Shown here one piece after another: positions 44,770 to 52,743 of a DNA stretch of 55,549 bases; the stretch's first letter is position 1; each line of letters begins with the position of its first letter. The translations under genes were made by a program, and so were the position numbers. Source of the DNA: Collinsella sp. AF20-14LB. GTDB taxonomy: Bacteria > Actinomycetota > Coriobacteriia > Coriobacteriales > Coriobacteriaceae. The stretch covers positions 1 through 55,549 of the forward strand of contig NZ_QRWD01000017.1 in assembly GCF_003459505.1 (NCBI RefSeq), in the 5' to 3' direction. A model generated the notes under the pieces. It had not been told where the DNA came from. It worked only from the letters and a program-made list of their open reading frames with translations, and made no database searches.

Positions 44770-47520
44770 ATGTCTGACAAGCGCCGTACCTTTGCCGTCA
44801 TCGACGGCAACTCGCTCATGCACCGCGCCTTCCACGCCGTGCCGCCCACCATGAACGCGCCGGACGGTCGCCCCACCAACGCGATCTTTGGCTTTTTAAA
44901 CATGTTTCTCAAGATGATCGACGCCTTTAACCCCGACGGTGTGGTCGTGGCGTTTGATAAGGGCAAGCCGCGCGTGCGCATGGAGATGCTGCCGCAGTAT
45001 AAGGCGCAGCGCCCGCCCATGGACCCCGACCTGCACGCGCAGTTTCCCATGATTAAGGAGCTGCTCGCTGCGCTCAACGTGCCGATTTTGCAGTCCGAGG
45101 GCTGGGAAGGTGACGATATCCTGGGCACCATGGCGCGCCTGGGCGAGGAAGCCGGCTGCGACATGCTGCTGGTGACCGGCGACCGCGACATGTATCAGCT
45201 CGTGACCGAGCACGTCAACGTGGTCTCGACCCGCAAAGGCCTGTCCGACGTGGCGATTATGACGCCCGAGAGCGTGGACGACCTCTATCACGGCATTACA
45301 CCGGCGCTCGTGCCCGATTTTTACGGCCTGAAGGGCGATACTTCCGACAACATTCCCGGCGTGCCGGGCATCGGCCCCAAAAAGGCGAGCGCGCTCATCG
45401 CGCAGTACGGCAGCTTGGACGAGGTTATCGCGCATGCCGACGAGGTCAAGGGCAAGATGGGCGAGAACCTGCGCGCGCATATCGACGACGCGCTGCTGAG
45501 CCGCAAGGTCGCAACCATTCGTACCGATGCGCCCGTTGAGCTCGATTTTGAGGCGACGTCTTTCCCGGCGTTTTCTGCCGACGAGGTGTCTGCGGCGCTG
45601 GGTACGCTTGGTATCGCCGCCATGCAGAACCGTTTCTTGGCGCTGATCGGCGGCGAGGGTGGCGCTGCTGCCACTGCCAGCACGTTTGAGATGCCCGCCG
45701 TTTTGCGCGCAGCCGCCGGCGATGCTGACGCGCTTGGTGCCGTTGCAGATGAGGTCTCCCGCGCGATTGATGCCGGCGAGTGGGTCGCCGCCGTGGTGGA
45801 CGACGACAAGGAAGAGGGCGCGCTCTTTGGACTGACGCGCACGCTGTGGTTGGCGACGTCCAAGGGCCTGTTTGCGCTCGAGGAGGGCGACGGCGGTGCG
45901 GCGGATGAGGTTGAGGGCTTCAACTTCGTCCACGGCGTGATCGCCGGCGTGCTCGCGCGCCTGTTTATGGAGGGCCGCGTGGCGAGCCCGGACATGAAGG
46001 CGCTGCTGCACGAGCTTTCGCCCATCGATTCCTCTGAGCCCGAGCTCATGGATCCACTGGCCGTCGATTCCACGCGCATCTTCGATACTGTGGTCGCCGC
46101 CTATCTGTTGGATTCCGACCGCTCCGAGTTTGATGAGGCGTATCTGGCCGATACCTATCTGCAGATGACGCTGCCTGCGGCGCGCGGCGCGGAGGGTGCT
46201 GGCGAGGACGCTCCTGCCCCTGCTGCCCGCACTGCGGCCCTGACGCTGGCGCTCGTGGCGCCGCTGCGCGACCGCATGGCCCGCGAGAACGCCGCCAACG
46301 TGTTCGATGGCATCGAGATGCCGCTCGTGCCGGTGCTTGCCAAGATGGAGCGCGCGGGCATGCTCGTGGACCCTGACCGCCTGCATAGTCTGTCCGAGGG
46401 TCTGGCGACCCAGATTGCCGAGGTCGAGCGGAGCATTCGCGATCTGGCCGGCGACGAGACCTTTAACATCGGCAGTCCCATGCAGCTCTCGCACGTGCTC
46501 TTTGACGTGATGGGCCTTCCGACCAAGGGCCTCAAAAAGACCAAGCGCGGCTATTATTCGACCAACGCCAAGGTGCTGAGCGACCTTGCCCGTGACCACG
46601 AAATCGTGCGTCTGATCTTGGACTGGCGTGAGAAGTCCAAGATCAAGTCCACCTATCTGGACACGCTGGGCCCGTTGCGTCGTGGTGACGGTCGCGTGCA
46701 CACCACGTACAACCAGACCATCACGGCGACGGGTCGTCTGTCCTCGAGTGACCCGAACCTTCAGAACATCCCGACGCGCTCGGAGCTGGGCCGTACTGTC
46801 AAGACGGCGTTTTCGGCAGGCGAGGGAAGCGTCTTTTTGGCAGTGGACTACTCGCAGATCGAGCTGCGTCTGCTGGCGCATCTCTCGGGTGACGAGCATC
46901 TGGTGCGCGCCTTTAACGAGGGCGAGGACTTCCATGCCGAGACGGCCGCGCGCGTGTTTGGCGTGCCGGTGTCCGAGGTGACGCCCGACCTGCGCAGCCG
47001 CGCCAAGGCCGTGAACTTTGGCATCGTGTATGGTCAGCAGGCTTACGGCCTATCGCAGTCGCTGCATATCTCGATGGCCGAGGCACGCGACATGATTGAC
47101 CGCTACTACGAGGCCTACCCGGGTGTGCGTACGTTCCTCGACAACGTGGTGGCACGTGCCAAGCAGACGGGCTACGCTGAGACCATGTACGGCCGCCGTC
47201 GCCATATCCCGGAGCTTAAGGCCAAAAATCCGCAGCTCCGCGGCTTTGGCGAGCGCACGGCCATGAACCACCCCATGCAGGGCACCGCGGCCGACATCAT
47301 CAAGATCGCGATGGCCCGCGTGAGTTGCCGTCTGGAAGAAGAGGGCTTTGCCGCCCACATGATCCTGCAAGTGCACGACGAACTGGACTTTGAGTGCCCC
47401 GTCAACGAAGTCGAGCGCCTCACCGCCATGGTCCGCGACGTCATGGAACACGTAGTAGACCTCCGCGTCCCCCTAATCGCCGAAGCCAGCACCGGCATAA
47501 CCTGGGCCGACGCGAAATAG
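44770..47520 (+). CDS. polA: DNA polymerase I
   Basis: A protein of 916 residues. The 5' nuclease domain (about 1-300) has VTGDRDMYQL and GLKGDTSDNIPGVPGIG. The middle exonuclease region (about 320-500) lacks the DxE-type motif I, so proofreading is probably lost, as in Taq polymerase. The polymerase domain has motif A DYSQIELRLLAHLS, motif B RAKAVNFGIVYGQ and motif C QVHDELDFE. The last 39 codons use C or A in the third position in 34 cases, with no T, unlike the rest of the gene. Confidence 0.96.
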   Translation: MSDKRRTFAVIDGNSLMHRAFHAVPPTMNAPDGRPTNAIFGFLNMFLKMIDAFNPDGVVVAFDKGKPRVRMEMLPQYKAQRPPMDPDLHAQFPMIKELLAALNVPILQSEGWEGDDILGTMARLGEEAGCDMLLVTGDRDMYQLVTEHVNVVSTRKGLSDVAIMTPESVDDLYHGITPALVPDFYGLKGDTSDNIPGVPGIGPKKASALIAQYGSLDEVIAHADEVKGKMGENLRAHIDDALLSRKVATIRTDAPVELDFEATSFPAFSADEVSAALGTLGIAAMQNRFLALIGGEGGAAATASTFEMPAVLRAAAGDADALGAVADEVSRAIDAGEWVAAVVDDDKEEGALFGLTRTLWLATSKGLFALEEGDGGAADEVEGFNFVHGVIAGVLARLFMEGRVASPDMKALLHELSPIDSSEPELMDPLAVDSTRIFDTVVAAYLLDSDRSEFDEAYLADTYLQMTLPAARGAEGAGEDAPAPAARTAALTLALVAPLRDRMARENAANVFDGIEMPLVPVLAKMERAGMLVDPDRLHSLSEGLATQIAEVERSIRDLAGDETFNIGSPMQLSHVLFDVMGLPTKGLKKTKRGYYSTNAKVLSDLARDHEIVRLILDWREKSKIKSTYLDTLGPLRRGDGRVHTTYNQTITATGRLSSSDPNLQNIPTRSELGRTVKTAFSAGEGSVFLAVDYSQIELRLLAHLSGDEHLVRAFNEGEDFHAETAARVFGVPVSEVTPDLRSRAKAVNFGIVYGQQAYGLSQSLHISMAEARDMIDRYYEAYPGVRTFLDNVVARAKQTGYAETMYGRRRHIPELKAKNPQLRGFGERTAMNHPMQGTAADIIKIAMARVSCRLEEEGFAAHMILQVHDELDFECPVNEVERLTAMVRDVMEHVVDLRVPLIAEASTGITWADAK

Positions 47521-47536
47521 GAAAGCAACCACAGTT

Positions 47537-47610
47537 CCAAAGTAACCAAAAACAGAAGGACGCCCCTCATCAACAAGGAGCGTCCTTCGTTCAATTAAAT
47601 TCAGCCAAAG
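47537..47610. repeat. second CCAAA-rich segment, sharing motifs with 33015-33141
   Basis: CCAAAGTAACCAAA (47537-47550) differs by two single-base indels from the sequence starting at 33015. TCAGCCAAAG (47601-47610) equals 33132-33141. A reverse-oriented TCAGCCAAA lies at 52363-52371, just after argH. Confidence 0.5.
47555..47592 (+). terminator. terminator-like hairpin after polA
   Basis: GAAGGACGC (47555-47563) pairs perfectly with GCGTCCTTC (47580-47588) across a 16-nt loop; only GTT follows. Confidence 0.6.
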
Positions 47611-47656
47611 TATCTAGGCGCCAAGACGCCATCCAGGCGGCAAGCAAGTCACCGCA

Positions 47657-47786
47657 GGACCTGGCCGGGCGAGGCGGGTAAGTTTTTCGTAGATTCCGCA
47701 CGAGCCGGAAAGCACTTAATGTGCTTTCCGGGCGAGCCCAGGACCTGACCGAACGAAAAACTAATCCGCGCCGCCCGACCAGGTCC
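47657..47786. repeat. large two-level hairpin element
   Basis: Outer arms of 34 nt (47657-47690 and 47753-47786) pair with 5 mismatches. Inside, an 11-bp perfect stem (47705-47715 with 47721-47731) encloses TTAAT. AGGACCTG occurs in the left arm and again at 47740, a direct repeat. The element fills the convergent gap between polA and the HAD gene. Confidence 0.75.
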
Positions 47787-47797
47787 GACGAGCCACG

Positions 47798-48625
47798 TTA
47801 CCGAGCCGCCAGGATGGCGTCGATGAGCGTCAGTACGCCCCCGTCGTTGTTGCTCGGAATGCGCCATTTGGCATGCGCGTTCATGTGCTCCTCGGCATTG
47901 TCCACGATAAAGCTATGCCCGACGCGCTCCAGCATGGGGATGTCGTTGTACGTATCACCCACGGCGGCGGCATCAGCGATATCAATGCCCAGCTGCTCGC
48001 ACAGGTGCGCGACGCCCGACCCCTTGTCGACGCCCAGGTTCATAAAGTCTATCCACTCGCGCCCGGCGTTGGTGACGTAGAGCTTGTCCGAGAACTCGGG
48101 GCTGTAGTTCTCGCGAAACGCGGGCTCGGCATCGTAGGCGGGGAAGAAGATCGAAATCTTGTTGGACTCGATATCAAGGCCCTCAAAGCTATCGACGTAG
48201 TTGATCGTGTTGTAGTACACGCTGATCTCGTCGTGGTACTGATGGTCACGGGCGAGCACATAGAACTCGTCGTAGCAGCACAAGACGGGAACGGCACGCG
48301 GGTCCTCCGAGGCACGGGCGAGCACCTGCTGATACAGCGCCACATCGATGTTGCTCTTATAGATATAGCTGCCGCGATAGATGACGCAGGCTCCGTTGTC
48401 GGGACAAAAAGCAAGGCGGTTCTTAATGCTCTCGAACATTTCCTCGAGTTTGGGGGCGGGGCGTCCGCTGGCGGGGCAGAATACAATGCCTGCGTCGGCG
48501 AGCTTGTCCAGGCGCTCATCAAGACCCTGCGGCAACACGCGCTTGTCGGTGAGCAGCGTCTTGTCCATGTCGACGGCGAGAATCTTAATGCTTCCGATAT
48601 TGGTGTCCGATTCGTAAGTTTGCAT
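47798..48625 (-). CDS. Cof-type HAD-IIB phosphatase
   Basis: A protein of 275 residues. The HAD nucleophile motif is AVDMDKTLL with Asp19 and Asp21; motif II Ser lies in CPASGRP; the C2B cap spans about 85-195; motif III Lys is in VDKGSGVAHL and motif IV is GDTYNDIPMLE. Such enzymes remove phosphate from sugar phosphates or cofactors; the substrate is unknown. The ATG follows AAAGG. It is convergent with polA and divergent from the argG leader. Confidence 0.88.
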   Translation of the reverse strand: MQTYESDTNIGSIKILAVDMDKTLLTDKRVLPQGLDERLDKLADAGIVFCPASGRPAPKLEEMFESIKNRLAFCPDNGACVIYRGSYIYKSNIDVALYQQVLARASEDPRAVPVLCCYDEFYVLARDHQYHDEISVYYNTINYVDSFEGLDIESNKISIFFPAYDAEPAFRENYSPEFSDKLYVTNAGREWIDFMNLGVDKGSGVAHLCEQLGIDIADAAAVGDTYNDIPMLERVGHSFIVDNAEEHMNAHAKWRIPSNNDGGVLTLIDAILAAR

Positions 48626-48768
48626 AAAAGCGCGCCTTTCGTTTCGAAATTGTTTCAGACGTTATAACCATCAACCAGTAACTGAGCGTATTGTCGCAGG
48701 AACGGAGCGTATTTGCACCACGCTTCACAAAGTAATGAAAAAACTTTTCAGAAATTTGAATTTGTCGC

Positions 48769-48796
48769 TTGTGCTGCGGGCACTTTAGCGTAATAT
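48769..48796 (+). promoter_or_regulatory. candidate promoter of the argG leader
   Basis: TTGTGC (48769-48774), a 16-bp spacer and TAATAT (48791-48796). Transcription would begin near 48803, giving a leader of about 375 nt before argG. Confidence 0.45.
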
Positions 48797-48899
48797 AGCG
48801 ACCATCGAAAACGGAGACGGAAATACAACCGCTTACCGAAGAAAAGGTACCGTTTACGATATTAGAATTGCGCCCGGCGATAGGTGAAAGGAGAGGCAG

Positions 48900-48974
48900 A
48901 TGCAGTTCGTAAAGATCATCACCACTGCAGATAATGCCATCCGACGCCAGCGCGCAATTTCCCGACGACGATAA
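48900..48974 (+). CDS. putative arginine leader peptide of argG
   Basis: A 24-codon frame starting at ATG 48900, with a strong GAAAGGAGAGG 3-13 bases upstream. It reads MQFVKIITTADNA and then IRRQRAISRRR before TAA. Six of the last ten codons are Arg, and the last three are CGA-CGA-CGA. Nearby genes mostly use CGC or CGT, so CGA should be slowly decoded. The codons overlap the first arm of an alternative hairpin series. This is the expected layout for ribosome-mediated attenuation by arginyl-tRNA. It is too short for homology by eye; the case rests on ribosome site, codon content and position. Confidence 0.65.
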   Translation: MQFVKIITTADNAIRRQRAISRRR

Positions 48975-49130
48975 CAATCGTCTCTGTCCGTATGGGGCGA
49001 ATTGCCTCAACAGAGTCATTTTGAGGTCGTTGGGTTTTAGCACGATATAAACGCATGTTTCTAGAGCATGCTGTGCTGCTTTTTGCTATTTAACCTGATA
49101 TTGCACGGTTTTTTGACCTCGAAATGACTT
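48967..49130 (+). promoter_or_regulatory. putative attenuator between the leader peptide and argG
   Basis: Successive short pairings share bases and so exclude each other. GACGAT (48967-48972) pairs with ATCGTC (48977-48982); CTCTGT (48982-48987) pairs with ACAGAG (49010-49015); CCTCAA (49005-49010) pairs with TTGAGG (49021-49026). A longer pairing, 49014-49028 with 49115-49129, is 15 bp with one G-U. It encloses a terminator-like hairpin, AGCAC..GCATG with CATGC..GTGCT (49039-49077), followed by a T-run at 49080-49084. Which form ends transcription cannot be settled by eye. Confidence 0.55.
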
Positions 49131-49179
49131 GCAACTGACCGATGTTCTAACTAGCTACCAAGGGCGAAAGGAAACAGCC

Positions 49180-50406
49180 ATGAGCAAGGAAAAAGTCGTT
49201 CTCGCATATTCCGGTGGTCTTGATACATCCGTATGTGTCAAGTGGCTCCAGGACGAGAAGAATCTCGATGTCGTTTGCGTCTGCGGCAACGTGGGCCAGG
49301 AGGAGACCGGCTTGGATGCCAAGAAGCAGAAGGCGCTTGACCTGGGCGTTCTCGATTGCCAGGTGCTCGACCTGCGCGACGAGTTCTCCGATGAGTTCCT
49401 GACTAAGGCCATCGCCGCAAACTCCATGTACGAGAACAAGTACCCGCTGCTCTCCGCGCTGTCTCGCCCGCTGCTCGCCAAGAAGCTTGTCGAGGTCGCT
49501 CACGAGTTTGGCGCGACCTACGTCGCCCACGGCTGCACCGGCAAGGGTAACGACCAGGTTCGTTTTGAGGCTGCCGTCAAGGCCCTCGACCCCGAGCTTA
49601 AGGTTATCGCCCCGGTTCGCGAGTGGGATCTGAAGTGCCGTCCCGATGAGGTTGCCTATGCTCACGCCCACAACGTGCCGGTTCCCGAGGGCGCCAACGA
49701 CAACCCCTATTCCATTGACGACAACCTGTGGGGTCGCGCCATCGAGTGCGGTCACCTGGAGGATCCCTGGAACGAGCCGCTCGACGACGCCTGGGTTATG
49801 ACCAAGAACCCCGAGGACACGCCGGACACCCCGACCTACACCGAGATTGAGTTTGAGGCGGGCAAGCCCGTCGCCGTCGATGGCAAGAAGATGAAACTCT
49901 CCGAGATCGTCATCGCCCTCAACAAGATTTCGGGTGACAACGGCTTTGGCCGTCTCGACCTGGTCGAGGATCGTCTGGTGGGCCTCAAGAGTCGCGAGTG
50001 CTACGAGGTTCCTGGCGCCCTGACGCTCATCACCGCCCACAAGGCGCTCGAGGACATCTGCGTCGAGGGTGACCTGCTCAAGACCAAGATTAAGCTCGAG
50101 CAGGATTGGGCCACCGCCGTGTACAACGGCCAGTGGTACAGCCCGCTCAAAAACGCGCTCGATGCCTTTATGGCCGACACCCAGAAGTTCGTGACCGGCA
50201 CCGTCCGTCTGAAGTTCTTTAAGGGCAACTGCCATGTCGTCGGCCGCAAGAGCCCGTTTAGCCTGTATGACTACGGTCTGGCTACCTACGACCGCGACAC
50301 TACGTTTGACGAGAAGGCCAGCGCCGGCTTTATCGAGATCGATACGCTGTCGCTCAAGACGTGGGCTAAGGTCCAGGGCCCCAGCTCTGCTGCCGCCCAG
50401 GCCTAG
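49180..50406 (+). CDS. argG: argininosuccinate synthase
   Basis: A protein of 408 residues, normal length. It joins citrulline and aspartate using ATP. The PP-loop AYSGGLDTSV lies at residues 9-18, and AHGCTGKGNDQVRFE and EWDLKCRPDE are substrate-binding blocks. ATG 49180 follows GAAAGGA; the frame is open upstream to 49129. The leader upstream is about 200 bp beyond the leader-peptide stop. argH follows after a gap holding one small gene. Confidence 0.96.
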   Translation: MSKEKVVLAYSGGLDTSVCVKWLQDEKNLDVVCVCGNVGQEETGLDAKKQKALDLGVLDCQVLDLRDEFSDEFLTKAIAANSMYENKYPLLSALSRPLLAKKLVEVAHEFGATYVAHGCTGKGNDQVRFEAAVKALDPELKVIAPVREWDLKCRPDEVAYAHAHNVPVPEGANDNPYSIDDNLWGRAIECGHLEDPWNEPLDDAWVMTKNPEDTPDTPTYTEIEFEAGKPVAVDGKKMKLSEIVIALNKISGDNGFGRLDLVEDRLVGLKSRECYEVPGALTLITAHKALEDICVEGDLLKTKIKLEQDWATAVYNGQWYSPLKNALDAFMADTQKFVTGTVRLKFFKGNCHVVGRKSPFSLYDYGLATYDRDTTFDEKASAGFIEIDTLSLKTWAKVQGPSSAAAQA

Positions 50407-50559
50407 CGCCTCCTTCCTTTGGTATCCGCGCGGCCCATCCGCGTGATACATAACGGGCGCATGGGGTCCCTACCTTTCGTTATGCTTGCTGACACTTCTT
50501 AACATCGGTGGCCCCTACGTTCCGCCCGCATATATGATGCCGCGTCTGCGGCTGAGTCC

Positions 50560-50589
50560 GAGCCCCGCCGGGGTTGTCCGGCGGGGCTC
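50560..50589 (+). terminator. strong GC hairpin after argG
   Basis: A perfect 12-bp stem (50560-50571 with 50578-50589) and 6-nt loop. It is followed by CTCCTAT rather than a T-run, so termination may be partial. The inverted repeat CATAACG/CGTTATG lies upstream at 50449-50455 and 50478-50484. Confidence 0.55.
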
Positions 50590-50639
50590 CTCCTATCAAT
50601 TTGACGGCCCTGCGCCTATATATATGGGGAGTATCCATT

Positions 50640-50810
50640 ATGTTCAATGCTATCGCGCATGCTTTACTTGCCCTCGCGCCCGAGTTCGATGCTGCAAAGG
50701 TCGAGGACGTTCCTATGAGCCTAAAGGCCTGGATCGATGGTTCGCAGGGCAACATTCGGAGGGAGACGTTGGGCGCCAAGTGCATGGCGCGTCACTTCTT
50801 TGCAAATTAG
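50640..50810 (+). CDS. 56-residue protein between argG and argH
   Basis: ATG 50640 has GGGGAG eight bases upstream, and the frame runs 56 codons to TAG. The protein begins MFNAIAHALLALAPEFDAAK, has a middle segment VPMSLKAWIDGSQGN and ends AKCMARHFFAN. I do not recognise it. Codon use resembles the neighbours (GCC, CGC, GAG), which supports real coding. It may be transcribed with argG or argH, so a role in arginine supply is possible but unproven. Confidence 0.5.
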   Translation: MFNAIAHALLALAPEFDAAKVEDVPMSLKAWIDGSQGNIRRETLGAKCMARHFFAN

Positions 50811-50913
50811 CTATATGGCCTCGCACATGGTGGGGAATATGCAAAACTAGCGGTTGAGAAATCGCTTTAGCGACAGGGCGCATTGCTTTGGGCGCTTGTT
50901 TTGGGATTTGATG

Positions 50914-50928
50914 AAAGGGGACGGTTCC
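50914..50928 (+). repeat. REP-like motif overlapping the argH ribosome site
   Basis: AAAGGGGACGGTTCC immediately precedes the argH ATG. It resembles the GGGGACxGxxCC cores of dispersed REP palindromes (compare 38406-38425). AAAGGGG also acts as the Shine-Dalgarno sequence. Confidence 0.4.
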
Positions 50929-52359
50929 ATGGCTCTTTGGGGCGGTCGTTTTGAGGCAGGCGTGGCCGAGGTCACGCAGGAGTTTGGCGCGTCGTTGCCG
51001 GTTGACAAACATCTCTATAAGCAGGATATCGCCGGATCTAAGGCACATGCCAAGATGCTGGCGGCCCAGGGCATTATCAGCGCCGAGGACGAGCAGGCGA
51101 TTGCCGAGGGCCTGACCGGAATCGAACAGGATATCGATGCCGGCAACTTCACCTTTGATATCAACGACGAGGACATTCATATGTCCATCGAAAGCGAGCT
51201 GACGCGTCGTATCGGCGAGGCTGGCAAGCGCTTGCATACTGGGCGTTCGCGCAACGACCAGGTGGCGACCGATACGCGCCTGGGCGTCAAGGCGCTGGCC
51301 AAGGAGCTCATGGAGGCCAATCTTGAGCTGCGCCATGTGCTGGTGGATGCGGCCAAGAAGTACGACAAGGTGATTCTTCCGGGCTACACGCATATGCAGC
51401 ACGCTCAGCCCGTGCTGCTCTCGCATCATCTGCTGGCGTATTCCTGGATGTTCGCGCGCGACTTTACGCGCCTGAAGGCCGCCTTTGATGCCGCCGACAA
51501 CTGCCCGCTGGGTGCTGCCGCGCTTGCCGGTACGAGCTATCCGCTCGATCGCCAGATGACGGCTGCCGAACTTGGCTTTGCGGGCGTGATTCCCAACTCG
51601 CTCGATGCGGTTTCCGACCGTGATTTCCTGCTCGATCTGCATTACGCCGGATCCGTCATGGCGATGCACCTGTCGCGTCTTTCCGAGGAGATCGTGCTGT
51701 GGTCGAGCTCCGAATTTGGCTTTATCACGCTTTCAGACTCCTACTCCACCGGCTCGTCCATCATGCCGCAGAAGAAGAATCCCGACTTTGCCGAGCTTAT
51801 CCGCGGTAAGAGCGGTCGCGTGTACGGCAACCTGATGCAGCTGCTGGTAACCATGAAGGGCCTGCCGCTCGCTTATAACAAGGACTTGCAGGAGGACAAG
51901 GAGGGCGCGCTCGATACCGCTCACACGCTCATGCAGTGCCTGTCCGTTATGGCCGGAATGATTTCGACCTGGACCGTCAACGAGGATGCCATGGCGCGCG
52001 AGTGCGGCGTGGGGCACCTTGCCGCCACCGATGTTGCCGATTACCTGGCAAAGCGCGGTCTACCGTTCCGCGAGGCACATGCCGTGGTGGGGCACCTGGT
52101 CCTGATGTGTGAGAAGCGCGGCTGCAATCTTGAGGACCTGCCGTTTGAGGTGTTCCAGGAGGCAAGCCCGCTCTTTGAGCGCGATATTACCGAGGCGCTC
52201 GATATCCCGTCGATTGTCGCCGCGCGCACGACCGAGGGCGGTACCGCCCCTGCCGCCGTTGCCGTGCAGCTGCAGCGTGCCGAGGCGCAGCTCGTGGCCG
52301 ATGAAGGCGTGTTTGGATCGCTAACCAAGGTTGTCGAGATGGGTCACGGGGCAAAGTAG
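50929..52359 (+). CDS. argH: argininosuccinate lyase
   Basis: A protein of 476 residues. It splits argininosuccinate into arginine and fumarate. The superfamily signature SSIMPQKKNPDFAELIRGKSGR (about residues 277-298) contains the mobile-loop catalytic Ser; HTGRSRNDQVATDTRL and TYLxHAQP-like GYTHMQHAQPVLLSHHL are the other substrate blocks. ATG 50929 has AAAGGGG upstream; ATG 50911 is a possible earlier start. Confidence 0.96.
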   Translation: MALWGGRFEAGVAEVTQEFGASLPVDKHLYKQDIAGSKAHAKMLAAQGIISAEDEQAIAEGLTGIEQDIDAGNFTFDINDEDIHMSIESELTRRIGEAGKRLHTGRSRNDQVATDTRLGVKALAKELMEANLELRHVLVDAAKKYDKVILPGYTHMQHAQPVLLSHHLLAYSWMFARDFTRLKAAFDAADNCPLGAAALAGTSYPLDRQMTAAELGFAGVIPNSLDAVSDRDFLLDLHYAGSVMAMHLSRLSEEIVLWSSSEFGFITLSDSYSTGSSIMPQKKNPDFAELIRGKSGRVYGNLMQLLVTMKGLPLAYNKDLQEDKEGALDTAHTLMQCLSVMAGMISTWTVNEDAMARECGVGHLAATDVADYLAKRGLPFREAHAVVGHLVLMCEKRGCNLEDLPFEVFQEASPLFERDITEALDIPSIVAARTTEGGTAPAAVAVQLQRAEAQLVADEGVFGSLTKVVEMGHGAK

Positions 52360-52412
52360 AGGTTTGGCTGAAGACGTATTGTCCATTTATTGATAAATCG
52401 TTTTAGCTTTAC

Positions 52413-52443
52413 GGGCGTCTGCTGATGCGGGCGCCCCTATTTT
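52413..52443 (+). terminator. intrinsic terminator after argH
   Basis: A 10-bp stem with two G-U pairs (52413-52422 with 52427-52436), loop TGAT, then CTATTTT. Confidence 0.7.
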
Positions 52444-52525
52444 GCTGCTATGGGGGAGGGGCTTGTCGAGAACTTCTGTAGGACCTTTGGGCAGGTTGTG
52501 AAGGGGGTACGTTCGCGGGTGGCAA

Positions 52526-52566
52526 CCGACCGCCCGCTCTGTTCCATGTGGTTGATGAGCGGTCGG
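52526..52566. repeat. inverted repeat in the argH-ndk gap
   Basis: CCGACCGC (52526-52533) and GCGGTCGG (52559-52566) are exact reverse complements 25 bp apart. The 384-bp gap between argH and ndk otherwise holds only the terminator, a TCAGCCAAA copy and the ndk promoter. Confidence 0.5.
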
Positions 52567-52651
52567 ATGGTACTCTAATCGGGCTTCGAAACAGAAGTGA
52601 CACATATGGAGCGCTTTAATAAATTGCAGCGTTTCAATAAACAGCTTTTTG

Positions 52652-52680
52652 TTTAACTGCAGCTAAAACTCTGTTACGAT
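52652..52680 (+). promoter_or_regulatory. candidate ndk promoter
   Basis: TTTAAC (52652-52657), a 17-bp spacer and TACGAT (52675-52680), 63 bp before the ndk start. Confidence 0.45.
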
Positions 52681-52743
52681 GCAGTCCAGGCGGGTGCCGG
52701 AATGGGACTTGGGCACGCGCGAACCTACTTGAAAGGCTACCTT

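Noticed and set aside
44896..46935. 679-codon open frame on the minus strand
   Set aside because: Antisense to polA with no recognisable domain; same GC effect.
48721..48765. Possible ArgR operator near the argG leader promoter
   Set aside because: TTCAGAAATTTGAA is only partly symmetrical and in the wrong orientation for known ARG boxes.
49147..50451. 434-codon open frame on the minus strand
   Set aside because: Antisense of argG; no domain recognisable.
52605..52655. 16-codon frame starting MERFNKLQRF upstream of ndk
   Set aside because: No ribosome site, no skewed amino-acid content and no hairpin series, unlike the argG leader peptide.
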